The position numbers and the translations under genes are program-made. DNA of 45,448 nt, from contig JAAXJX010000031.1 in assembly GCA_012269595.1 (NCBI GenBank), positions 41,028 to 86,475 of the forward strand, written 5' to 3'. This document shows, piece after piece, positions 36,693 to 44,762 of the stretch; the stretch's first letter is position 1, and each line of letters begins with the position of its first letter. The notes under the pieces are model-generated. The model was not told the origin of the DNA and made no database searches. It worked only from the letters and a program-made list of their open reading frames with translations. The stretch comes from Planctomycetia bacterium. GTDB lineage: Bacteria; Planctomycetota; UBA8108; UBA1146.

Positions 36693-38171
36693 ATGAAACT
36701 CGACCACCTCTCTGAAGTCCTGAATTTCATCGGCGGTGAGAGAATTCCCGCCATCTCAGGCAAAACTCTCAGCAATCCCGAGCCTGCCACCGGCAAGCTT
36801 TTGGGAACCCTTCCCGCCAGCAATGCCGACGATGTTTCCCGGGCGGTTGAAGCCGCCAATGAAGCGAAGGCCTCTTGGGGTGAATTGTCACCAGAGGTAA
36901 GGGGATTCCATCTTGAAAATCTCGCTCGTGGCATCGAAGAGAATCTGGAGGCCTTTGCACGAGCAGAGAGCATCGACAACGGCAAGCCGATCGCCGTTTC
37001 AAAGTCCCTCGACATTCCCCGAGCGGCTGCGAATCTCCGGTTTTTTGCCGGTGCTGCCCGTTTTCAGCATGAGGAGGCCTTCCGTACCCGTCTTCCCGGA
37101 GACGACCTGCTGAATGTAACCGTCAGTCGGCCGGTGGGGATTGCGGGTTGTATTTCACCTTGGAATCTTCCTCTCTATCTCTTCACCTGGAAAATTGCTC
37201 CTGCTCTGGCAGCGGGCTGCACGGTAGTCGGCAAGCCATCCGAAGTCACTCCCGTCACCGCTGATCTTCTTGCCCGTGTGGCCATCGAAGTCGGCTTCCC
37301 TCCGGGAGTCCTGAATATTGTCCACGGAACCGGCCCTGAAACCGGATCCGCCATCGTTGAACATCCGCAGATCCCTGCCATCTCCTTCACCGGAGGAACA
37401 GCCACCGGTGCATCGATTGCCCAGCAAGCGGCCCCGATATTCAAGAAGACACTGCTTGAGCTGGGGGGAAAGAATCCAACCATCATCATGGAGGATGCAG
37501 AGTTGGATGCTGCGGTCGAGGGCGCATTCAGGGCTGCCTACTCCAATCAGGGACAGATCTGCTTGTGTGGATCAAGAATCCTCGTGCATGAATCGAAGAT
37601 GGATGAAGTGACCTCCCGATTGCAGAAAAGAATCAACGAGATGGTCATCGGTGACCCCCTTGAAGAATCAACGATGATGGGCTCCCTGGTTTCCGAGTCA
37701 CATCTGGAAAAGGTGGAATCTTGCCTGCAAACGGCTCGGGATGAGGGCGGAGAAATCCTCGTGGGAGGAGAACGTCTATCACCCGAGGGCCGGTGTTCCT
37801 CTGGATACTTCCTGACGCCAGCACTGATCCGGGGCTTGCCTCACAGTGCCGAAACCAACCAACAGGAGATTTTTGGCCCCGTCGCAACGCTGACTCCCTT
37901 TGCCAATGAGGAAGAAGCACTGCACCTTGCCAACGATGTCCGCTATGGCCTCTCTGCAAGCCTTTGGACTTCGAATGTGGATCGTGCCCTGAGAATGTCT
38001 GAAAAAATTGAAGCGGGAACTGTCTGGGTGAACACCTGGATGAAGAGAGACCTTCGTACTGTTTTTGGCGGAGTCAAAGACAGTGGTCTGGGACGGGAAG
38101 GGGGCAGCGAATCACTGCGCTTTTTCCAGGAACCCACCAACATCTGCCTGCGCTTCAATTCTTCCCGCTAG
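36693..38171 (+). CDS. 2-aminomuconate 6-semialdehyde dehydrogenase (ALDH8-like)
   Basis: A 492-residue NAD-dependent aldehyde dehydrogenase. ISPWNLPLYLFTWKIAPALA, LLELGGKNPTIIMEDAELD (catalytic Glu) and SNQGQICLCGSRILVH (catalytic Cys of GQIC) match the aminomuconate/hydroxymuconate semialdehyde dehydrogenase group. The C-terminal VNTWMKRDLRTVFGGVKDSG also fits. With ACMS decarboxylase and 2-aminomuconate deaminase in the same locus, 2-aminomuconate 6-semialdehyde is the likely substrate, oxidised to 2-aminomuconate. The ATG follows AAGGG by 8 bases. Confidence 0.9.
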   Translation: MKLDHLSEVLNFIGGERIPAISGKTLSNPEPATGKLLGTLPASNADDVSRAVEAANEAKASWGELSPEVRGFHLENLARGIEENLEAFARAESIDNGKPIAVSKSLDIPRAAANLRFFAGAARFQHEEAFRTRLPGDDLLNVTVSRPVGIAGCISPWNLPLYLFTWKIAPALAAGCTVVGKPSEVTPVTADLLARVAIEVGFPPGVLNIVHGTGPETGSAIVEHPQIPAISFTGGTATGASIAQQAAPIFKKTLLELGGKNPTIIMEDAELDAAVEGAFRAAYSNQGQICLCGSRILVHESKMDEVTSRLQKRINEMVIGDPLEESTMMGSLVSESHLEKVESCLQTARDEGGEILVGGERLSPEGRCSSGYFLTPALIRGLPHSAETNQQEIFGPVATLTPFANEEEALHLANDVRYGLSASLWTSNVDRALRMSEKIEAGTVWVNTWMKRDLRTVFGGVKDSGLGREGGSESLRFFQEPTNICLRFNSSR

Positions 38172-38205
38172 ATTCTTGCGAATGAACTTCCGGAAAGGTT
38201 ATTCC

Positions 38206-38631
38206 ATGAATAATTCCGTTACAGACAGTGAAAGAGCTCCCGAGCCGGTCGGCCCCTACCCCCATGCCCGCAGAGCCGGGGATTTTATCTTTTTGAGCGG
38301 TGTAGGGCCCAGATCACGCGGTACGAAGGAGATTCCGGGGGTCACCCTCTCTCCTGAGGGAAACATCGTAGACTACTGTATCGAAACCCAGTGCCGCTCC
38401 TGTTTTGAAAACGTCCAGAAAGTGGTCGAAGATTCAGGGGCTCGCTGGGATGAAGTGGTCGACGTCGCCGTTTACCTGACGGACATGAAGAAGGACTTTG
38501 CAGCCTTCAACAAGGTCTATGAGGAATACTTCGGTGAAATACGACCCTGTCGGACGACTGTGGAAGTCGGAGCTCTTCCCACTCCCATCGCCGTCGAATT
38601 GAAAGTGATCGTTCACGCGCCCAGAGGGTAG
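38206..38631 (+). CDS. 2-aminomuconate deaminase (RidA/YjgF family)
   Basis: A 141-residue RidA-fold protein. PEPVGPYPHARRAGDFIFLS, GVGPRSRG, CRTTVEVGALPTPIAVELK and the Cys-containing DYCIETQCRSCFENV resemble the 2-aminomuconate deaminases of the nitrobenzoate and tryptophan pathways more than the general imine deaminase RidA. It would hydrolyse 2-aminomuconate to 4-oxalocrotonate and ammonia. ATG 38206 with AAAGG 8 bases upstream gives the usual length; it lies 34 bases after the dehydrogenase stop. Confidence 0.9.
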   Translation: MNNSVTDSERAPEPVGPYPHARRAGDFIFLSGVGPRSRGTKEIPGVTLSPEGNIVDYCIETQCRSCFENVQKVVEDSGARWDEVVDVAVYLTDMKKDFAAFNKVYEEYFGEIRPCRTTVEVGALPTPIAVELKVIVHAPRG

Positions 38632-38643
38632 GGAGACGGTTTT

Positions 38644-40419
38644 TTGATCACCATCGACAAGCGTGTCCTCGCCATCGTTCTGATCCTTGTCGGCGGTCTT
38701 GCCCTCGTCGTCGGTCGGTTCTTTTTGGGTGATAACTCGTCCATCTCCAAGAATCCTGATCTTGGAAACCCGAAAATTCCTTCGATAACGGGAGAAGAGA
38801 CCGATCCGGAATTGGGGTCCACTGACGACCCACAGGGAAACAACCCCCAGGTACCTACTGGTCCGAGAACCCGCTTTGCCGGACAGGTCATCGATATCAC
38901 TACGGGTCTTCCAGTTGCAGAAGCCACCGTTGCCTTCAGAAATTTCAAAGGATCGATTCCCCTTGGTCATTCACGTACTCGATCGGGTGGATATTTTTCA
39001 GTCGAGGTACCGGAGGTGACGCAGGCAGCTGTCACCGTTCGGGCCGAAGGATTTGCTCCTTCCCGTTGGAAGTGGGAGGAGGCGGATCTGAATCAGGGGG
39101 CTGCCACGTCGAATACTCCTGCAGGCGAATTGCTCCTCGCCATTGCACCCGAAAGTGTGTTGTGGATCAGTGTCGAATCCCCTGAACTCGACTTTACCGA
39201 TGACATTCTTGTTGAGAGTCGGGTAGTCGAACCCAGGACTCCTGTTGAAATGGGTGCATCTGTTCCGGTTCCGCCAGTCATTCTTGAAGGGCCCACCCAG
39301 CGTCTGGGTGGCCTGATAGCAGGACGTCATATGGTCAGCATTCGATCTGGATCCAAAGTTCTCGCTCGCAGGGAGATTGAGATCGGTGAGGGAGAAGAGC
39401 GGGATCTGGTATTCCGACTCGGTCCATCGATTCAGGTTTCCGGAAGCGTCCTGCGCAATGGTCAGCCAGTGACGGGCGGAACGGTTCAAACCTGGTGCCG
39501 TGAAACTCAGGCTTCAGCGACGATTCCTGTTTCAGAATTCGGGCAGTTTGAAGCCCGGCTTCCCAGCCCTGGGTTATGGCGTTTCATCTGGACCTCCCCT
39601 ACCGGCAACGGTGAGGGAACGACCCTTGAGCAAGATTTGTTCGCAGACAGTGAAGTGGTTCTTACATTGAACACCGGTCGTATTGAAGGTCGGGTCATGG
39701 GGCCCGTCGGAGAATCGGTGATCGGTCTTCAGGGAAGCCTGTTTGGGCCACGACCCTTTTCTTTCGTCACGGATGAAGAAGGACGATTCGTCATCGACAA
39801 CGTGCCGTACGGAACCTACAAGTGGGTCTTCTTGCAACTTCCTGATCGTGTTTTTGCACAGAATCGCAGCTTCGAGGTTACAGGTGATCAGTACGAAGAG
39901 TTCCAGTTTGATGGGGCCACAGAGTTGATGATTACCGTGTTTGCTGCTCGCGACGAATACAGTGAACCGACCCTGACCAATGTTCCGGTCTATTTGCTGG
40001 CAGAGAATGGAGAGATGTCTCCATTGAAAAGAACTCAGCAACCGGAGACATTCCTATGGCCACGTGGAGGTGGAGTCGGTGTTGTTTACCAGCGAGGGTG
40101 GACCCCCTACTTTTTCTCCACCGGGCCATCTGATTTTCCTTTGCCGATCAAAGCCACTCTTCAACCTGCGGGTGAAGTCACAGTCACTCTGGTCGGTCTC
40201 GATGGAGAAGTTCTGGCCAATCATCCCTTCAAGATCCTGCCCCTCTCTGCTCCGGAGATTCCGGAGGCATGGGCCCTGCGAACCACAGGCCCCAGGGGAT
40301 CGAGCCGAGTCACCCTCTCTCCGGGTCAGTATGAAATTCAGGCAGACCTGGACAGTGGCCCCACTTCTGCAGTCATCTTTATTGAGCCAAAGGAAGCGAC
40401 GCGATTGCGCCTGCCCTAG
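38644..40419 (+). CDS. Membrane-anchored protein with carboxypeptidase-regulatory-like domains
   Basis: A 591-residue protein with one N-terminal membrane helix (residues ~8-28, VLAIVLILVGGLALVVGRFF), a polar Pro/Asn/Asp-rich linker to ~75, then several beta-sandwich domains. Typical CarboxypepD_reg-like stretches are FAGQVIDITTGLPVAEATVA, VSGSVLRNGQPVTGGTVQ and IEGRVMGPVGESVIG with TDEEGRFVIDNVPYGTYKW. It has no catalytic site that I can see and is probably a periplasmic structural or binding protein. The start is TTG 38644 with GGGAG upstream, 12 bases after the deaminase gene, so it is probably co-transcribed. Its link to tryptophan breakdown is unclear. Confidence 0.75.
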   Translation: MITIDKRVLAIVLILVGGLALVVGRFFLGDNSSISKNPDLGNPKIPSITGEETDPELGSTDDPQGNNPQVPTGPRTRFAGQVIDITTGLPVAEATVAFRNFKGSIPLGHSRTRSGGYFSVEVPEVTQAAVTVRAEGFAPSRWKWEEADLNQGAATSNTPAGELLLAIAPESVLWISVESPELDFTDDILVESRVVEPRTPVEMGASVPVPPVILEGPTQRLGGLIAGRHMVSIRSGSKVLARREIEIGEGEERDLVFRLGPSIQVSGSVLRNGQPVTGGTVQTWCRETQASATIPVSEFGQFEARLPSPGLWRFIWTSPTGNGEGTTLEQDLFADSEVVLTLNTGRIEGRVMGPVGESVIGLQGSLFGPRPFSFVTDEEGRFVIDNVPYGTYKWVFLQLPDRVFAQNRSFEVTGDQYEEFQFDGATELMITVFAARDEYSEPTLTNVPVYLLAENGEMSPLKRTQQPETFLWPRGGGVGVVYQRGWTPYFFSTGPSDFPLPIKATLQPAGEVTVTLVGLDGEVLANHPFKILPLSAPEIPEAWALRTTGPRGSSRVTLSPGQYEIQADLDSGPTSAVIFIEPKEATRLRLP

Positions 40420-40429
40420 ATCCCCTGCC

Positions 40430-40747
40430 TTAAATCTGCAGTTGCTTGCGGATTTCCTCGACCGTCTCATTCTCGAATCCGGTCAACTCAAGAAACCCCG
40501 TTCGAATCATATTGGTCTCTTCATCCGATCCCGCCTCGAGTTTGTCGACGTGCTGGTGAGCAGCTTTCCATTCCTCGCTGGAGTACTGAAAAGCCTCAAT
40601 CAAGTTGCCGATCTTCAACTTTGATCCAACCAATTTGAGACCACAAAGAGTCACAAGGGCATCGGTATGCTGACGAGTCACCCAAACCAGGAAAACCAAT
40701 AGGACCGGTTTGTGAAACTCACTGATTTCGGGATGGTCGGGATTCAT
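40430..40747 (-). CDS. Small unknown protein at the end of the kynurenine operon
   Basis: 105 residues, not recognised. The first third is mixed hydrophobic (PVLLVFLVWVTRQHTDALVT), the rest charged and probably helical (SSEEWKAAHQHVDKLEAG, ENETVEEIRKQLQI). No signal peptide or metal motif. Support for a real gene: its ATG directly follows the TGA of kynB, which suggests coupled translation. No competing gene covers it, and it fills the space up to the convergent gene (10-base gap). Ribosomes could arrive from kynB without a separate binding site. Confidence 0.6.
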   Translation of the reverse strand: MNPDHPEISEFHKPVLLVFLVWVTRQHTDALVTLCGLKLVGSKLKIGNLIEAFQYSSEEWKAAHQHVDKLEAGSDEETNMIRTGFLELTGFENETVEEIRKQLQI

Positions 40748-41380
40748 TCAGTCGGAATCTCCGAGAGAACGCAGCACAGCTCGAACCGGGGAAGCATCAA
40801 ATCCACTGAGACGAAGGGGCAATGCGATCAGTTCATAAAACCCGGGGGCAGCTTCCGTCAAAACCAACCCCTCGAGAATCCAGATCGACCCGCGTCGGCA
40901 GGCTGCATGGGATTGAAGATCCTTGGAATCTGCCAAATCGACACTCGGCGTATCCACGCCCAGCAATCGCACGCCCTTGGCAGAAAGCTCGTCGATCAGA
41001 GCCGGGGATACCCCACAAAAATCACCTGCCCAGTGATCCGGATCCGGGTGACTGCCGGTTTTAAGAAGAATCCTCGAAGACTCAGGGTTTGATTGAAGGT
41101 CGTCGATGCCGATCTCGGTACCGGGTTTGCAACTCGTTTCAATCACCTGGCATTTCCCGATGCAAAGTGACAAGTCCGCCTGCTCGATGGTCACGCCGTC
41201 CGGATCATAATGACTGGGAGCATCCAAATGACTTCCCAGATGAACCGTCGACTTCAATGTGGATAAAGTCAGATGGTTCCCCTCATGAAGGTCCATAAGG
41301 ACCTCTCTTTGCAAAGGGGTGTCACCCGGAAAGACCGCGGTGTCTGAGCTCAGAAGAGGTGAGATATCGATCAGCTTCAA
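40748..41380 (-). CDS. kynB: Kynurenine formamidase (cyclase family)
   Basis: About 210 residues of the bacterial KynB/cyclase fold, hydrolysing N-formylkynurenine to kynurenine and formate. The zinc motif is STVHLGSHLDAPSHY (HxxxHxDxPxH), with an acidic VFPGDTPLQ near the start and GVRLLGVDTPSVD and HAACRRGSIWILEGLVL later. TTG 41380 (LKLIDISPLL) is chosen since homologues begin there. It lies 7 bases after the kynA stop with an AGG nearby. A longer frame would run back into kynA. Confidence 0.92.
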   Translation of the reverse strand: MKLIDISPLLSSDTAVFPGDTPLQREVLMDLHEGNHLTLSTLKSTVHLGSHLDAPSHYDPDGVTIEQADLSLCIGKCQVIETSCKPGTEIGIDDLQSNPESSRILLKTGSHPDPDHWAGDFCGVSPALIDELSAKGVRLLGVDTPSVDLADSKDLQSHAACRRGSIWILEGLVLTEAAPGFYELIALPLRLSGFDASPVRAVLRSLGDSD

Positions 41381-41387
41381 AGATCGC

Positions 41388-42170
41388 CTACATCTCAGAG
41401 CGAATCGCCCACAGATCGGGGAACAGAGGAGTGAAGAGAGTACGCTTGAGGAACTCGACACCGTCACTTCCACCGGTACCGATTTTGGCTCCGATGGTTC
41501 TTTCTGCGAGTTTGACGTGACGATAACGCCATTCCTGAATGCCTTCGTCGATGTCGGTCAGCAACTCAAGCATGACAGAGACGTCCGGTCGCTCCCGGTA
41601 CATCTTCAGCAATTCATTCTGAACGCCTTCACTCGGGGCCGTAGCCTCGCGAACATCCCGATCGAGTACTTCCGCCGGTATGTCACAACCCATCCGTGAA
41701 AGGAATCCGTTCAACACATCCATCAAACTCGGTTTTTCCATCGCCTCGACGAGCTGATCCCGCAAGGGCACTCCTTCAGCGGTCATGTCGAGAATTCGCT
41801 GCCGCTTGTGACCAAGGCGGAATTCCATGATACGAAACTGAACAGACTGGAAACCGCTGGCGGTGTCGAGACGATCCCTGAAAGAAACAAAACTCAACGG
41901 AGTCATCGTCTCCAGGATATCAACCTGCTGAACCAGAGTTTTGAGGATCATGCGCATCCTCTTGAGGGTTGCGATACACCCCCAAAGATCATCAGAATTA
42001 AGGCAAGTCTCAGCTCTGTCCATCTCGTGGAGGAACTGCTTGAACCACAGTTCGTAAGTCTGGTGGATGATGATAAAGAGGGTCTCATCATGCTCAGGTG
42101 GATTTGACCGTGGGGTTTGAAGCTCAAGGATTTCCGGAATACCCAGATAATCGTGATAGGTCAGTGTCAC
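41388..42170 (-). CDS. kynA: Tryptophan 2,3-dioxygenase
   Basis: A 260-residue haem dioxygenase opening the indole ring of L-tryptophan to N-formylkynurenine. The distal His36 is in IIHQTYELWFKQFLHEMDRA, FRDRLDTASGFQSVQFR is the family core, and the haem-ligand His218 is in WRYRHVKLAERTIGAKIGTG. It ends FPDLWAIRSEM. It is slightly shorter than the ~280 residues of other bacterial enzymes. Its ATG overlaps the upstream kmo stop by 4 bases (ATGA). Confidence 0.96.
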   Translation of the reverse strand: MTLTYHDYLGIPEILELQTPRSNPPEHDETLFIIIHQTYELWFKQFLHEMDRAETCLNSDDLWGCIATLKRMRMILKTLVQQVDILETMTPLSFVSFRDRLDTASGFQSVQFRIMEFRLGHKRQRILDMTAEGVPLRDQLVEAMEKPSLMDVLNGFLSRMGCDIPAEVLDRDVREATAPSEGVQNELLKMYRERPDVSVMLELLTDIDEGIQEWRYRHVKLAERTIGAKIGTGGSDGVEFLKRTLFTPLFPDLWAIRSEM

Positions 42171-43489
42171 TTCAAACTCCAGACTATCGCAACAGCGATG
42201 ATCATTAACATCAGCGGAAAGACGACTCGGATCGCTTGATCCTGTGATCGGGCGATTCTAATCGCCTCTGCATAGGGCGTGTTCGAAAAGCTGACCATCG
42301 AGTAGAGGGAACGGTACCACCCGGGGAACAGCTTCTGAAGCAGGTTGGAGAACTTCTTGTAGAGCAGGAAAGTCGGCCGAGCGACATGGTCCTGCATTTC
42401 GTGAAAATTGGCCAGAGCCAGATCTGCGATGGCATTGCCATTTTCAACGCGCAATTCCTGATAGGACTGAAGAGCTTCCTCAAGGTCATCAGGGTGAGAT
42501 TCCATCTCTTCGCAAAGGATTCTCACATCCTCAAAACCTGCGTTCATTCCCTGACCATAGAAGGGAACAATTGCATGGGCAGAGTCCCCGACCAATACCG
42601 TTTTTCCAACTACCCAGGGTCGGCAACGAATCGTCACCAGTGAAGAGGGATTGGCATTCAGATACTGTTTGTCCAGGTCCGGGATCAAATCGGGAACATC
42701 CGGAAACCACTCGGCGAAATATCTTTTTACCTGGTCCGCATCCTTGAGATGGGAGAATGCACCATCACCCTTGTTTGGCCAAAAGAGAGTTCCAGTAAAG
42801 GAACCGTCATCATTGGGGAGTGCAATCATCATAAAGTGCCCCCTGGGCCAGATGTGCAGTGCATTTTTCTCTATGGGGAACTTTCCTCCTTCTGCTGCAG
42901 GAAGGTAGAGTTCCATGTATCCATGCGTCAGATACTCCTGTGAAAAATCAAACTGGTCACCAACCATCAGGTTTTGCCGGACCGCAGAGTAAGCACCGTC
43001 TGCACCGATCAGCAGATCCCCACTGACCTCGACCGTTTCACCATTCTCATCATTCTTGAATGTCGCGACTCCGGCGCGTGCATCCACTTCTTCACAGCGG
43101 TGTTGAAAATGAAGCTCTACATTTTTTTCTGCGGCGGCCTGTTCGATCAGAAAACGGTTCAGTCCTCCTCTGGAGATGCTGTAAATGTTTTCATTCGGGT
43201 CCGAGGAATAAGCCTGAAAAGTGGTTGAGCGGTCCTTGCCATGCATGAGCCTGCCACGCATGGGTACCGCCATCTCCAGAACCTTGTCTTTTAATCCCAC
43301 CCTGTCGAGAGCCGTCAGACCACGGGTTGAGATCGCCAGATTGATGCTCCGACCATGGACAATTTCCGCATTGCGAATATCCCCGCGTCTTTCGTAGAGA
43401 GATACCCGGTGTCCATCACGGGCCAACATCAACGCAGCCAAAGCTCCAGTAAGTCCTCCTCCTGCGATGACGATTGATTTCTGGGACAT
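42167..43489 (-). CDS. kmo: Kynurenine 3-monooxygenase with C-terminal membrane helix
   Basis: A 440-residue FAD monooxygenase that hydroxylates L-kynurenine to 3-hydroxykynurenine with NADPH and O2. FAD motifs are IVIAGGGLTGALAALMLARD, DLLIGADGAYSAVRQ and VLVGDSAHAIVPFYGQGMNA. INLAISTRGLTALDRVGL is typical of the KMO group. The C-terminus ends in a hydrophobic helix (VVFPLMLMIIAVAIVWSLK), as in the membrane-bound eukaryotic enzymes and unlike the soluble Pseudomonas one. ATG 43489 lies one base after the kynureninase stop. Confidence 0.95.
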   Translation of the reverse strand: MSQKSIVIAGGGLTGALAALMLARDGHRVSLYERRGDIRNAEIVHGRSINLAISTRGLTALDRVGLKDKVLEMAVPMRGRLMHGKDRSTTFQAYSSDPNENIYSISRGGLNRFLIEQAAAEKNVELHFQHRCEEVDARAGVATFKNDENGETVEVSGDLLIGADGAYSAVRQNLMVGDQFDFSQEYLTHGYMELYLPAAEGGKFPIEKNALHIWPRGHFMMIALPNDDGSFTGTLFWPNKGDGAFSHLKDADQVKRYFAEWFPDVPDLIPDLDKQYLNANPSSLVTIRCRPWVVGKTVLVGDSAHAIVPFYGQGMNAGFEDVRILCEEMESHPDDLEEALQSYQELRVENGNAIADLALANFHEMQDHVARPTFLLYKKFSNLLQKLFPGWYRSLYSMVSFSNTPYAEAIRIARSQDQAIRVVFPLMLMIIAVAIVWSLK

Positions 43490-43490
43490 T

Positions 43491-44762
43491 TCAGACACCC
43501 GCCCCCACCCGTTCGCCCAGAATTTGTGCGAATCGGGCAATCTCCTCGTAGGTGTTGTAGAGCGGAGTGGGTGCGATACGGATCACATCCGGGGGTCTGA
43601 AATCTGTCACGATCCCTGCCTTTTGAAGTGACTCTCGCAACCCTGGAGCATCCCTGTGAACCCGAATCGAGATCTGTGCACCCCGAGAGCGTGGATCAGA
43701 AGGGGTAATGATCGAATAGTGCTCTCCACCCAGGTCACCAATGCACTCCTCAAGGAAAGCAGTCATTCTGGTCGAACGATCCCGCAGTGCCTCCATGCCG
43801 ACTTCATCGAAGATCGCCAGAGAAGCATGCAAAGGTGTCATCGAAAAGATGGGCGGGTTGGAAACCTGCCAGCCTTCTGCCCCCGGGTGAGGGACAAAAT
43901 CGGTTTTCTCATCCATTTGAAAGCGGGTCGCAGGATCATTGCCCCACCAACCCGCAAGGCGAACCAGATCCGTATTCTGGGCATGCTTTTCATGTACGAA
44001 AGCCCCTGCAATCGCACCGGGGCCACAGTTCACGTATTTGTAACTGCACCATGCTGCGAAATCGACTCCGTCATCATGCAACTGCAGATGCAAATTTCCT
44101 GCAGCGTGAGCCAGGTCTACACCAAATGGAATGTCATATTTCTGACACACTTTTGCGATGGCCGCCAAATCGTATGCCTGTCCGGTAAAGAAATTGACTC
44201 CTGCCAACATCACCAGACCCAACTCATCCGCGTTTTCCTCAATACCCTTTATGATTTCGGAGTCATCGAGGCAACTTTCACCCTCTCGGGGATGCAACAC
44301 CAGCATGTCCCGTTCAATATCTCCACCATGCCACCGAATCTGCGACTGCAGAGCGTAGATGTCTGACGGAAAAGTCGGAGCGTCTGAAAGAATGCGGGTT
44401 CGCTTTCCTTCCGGCCTGTAGAAGGAAGCCATCAGAAAATGAAGATTGGCAGTCAGGGTGTTCATAAACACCACTTCACCGGGCTTAGCCCCAACCAGTC
44501 GGGCTCCTGTTTCCCGGAATGACTCGTGGTATGGGTACCATGGGCGACGCGCATGGTGATGCCCATCCACGGCCAAATCACGCCAGTCTTCCAATTCGGC
44601 CTGCAGATCACCCTCTACTGCTTTTGGCATCAAACCCAATGAGTTGCCACAGAAGTAGACGATCTCTTTCCCATCACTCCCGGTCGGGATGTGAAACAGG
44701 TGCCGCCGACTGGGTACCGGTTCGGCGGCCTCCAGGCTTTGTGCCTTTTCAAGAAAGTTCAT
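43491..44762 (-). CDS. kynU: Kynureninase
   Basis: A 423-residue PLP enzyme cleaving 3-hydroxykynurenine (or kynurenine) to 3-hydroxyanthranilate (or anthranilate) and alanine. The Schiff-base Lys242 is in WCSYKYVNCGPGAIAGAFVH, the PLP Asp in FGVDLAHAAGNL. YFCGNSLGLMPKA, HHARRPWYPYHESF and FQVSNPPIFSM-like WQVSNPPIFSMTPLHASL are typical. Its start overlaps the ACMS decarboxylase stop as ATGA. Confidence 0.96.
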   Translation of the reverse strand: MNFLEKAQSLEAAEPVPSRRHLFHIPTGSDGKEIVYFCGNSLGLMPKAVEGDLQAELEDWRDLAVDGHHHARRPWYPYHESFRETGARLVGAKPGEVVFMNTLTANLHFLMASFYRPEGKRTRILSDAPTFPSDIYALQSQIRWHGGDIERDMLVLHPREGESCLDDSEIIKGIEENADELGLVMLAGVNFFTGQAYDLAAIAKVCQKYDIPFGVDLAHAAGNLHLQLHDDGVDFAAWCSYKYVNCGPGAIAGAFVHEKHAQNTDLVRLAGWWGNDPATRFQMDEKTDFVPHPGAEGWQVSNPPIFSMTPLHASLAIFDEVGMEALRDRSTRMTAFLEECIGDLGGEHYSIITPSDPRSRGAQISIRVHRDAPGLRESLQKAGIVTDFRPPDVIRIAPTPLYNTYEEIARFAQILGERVGAGV

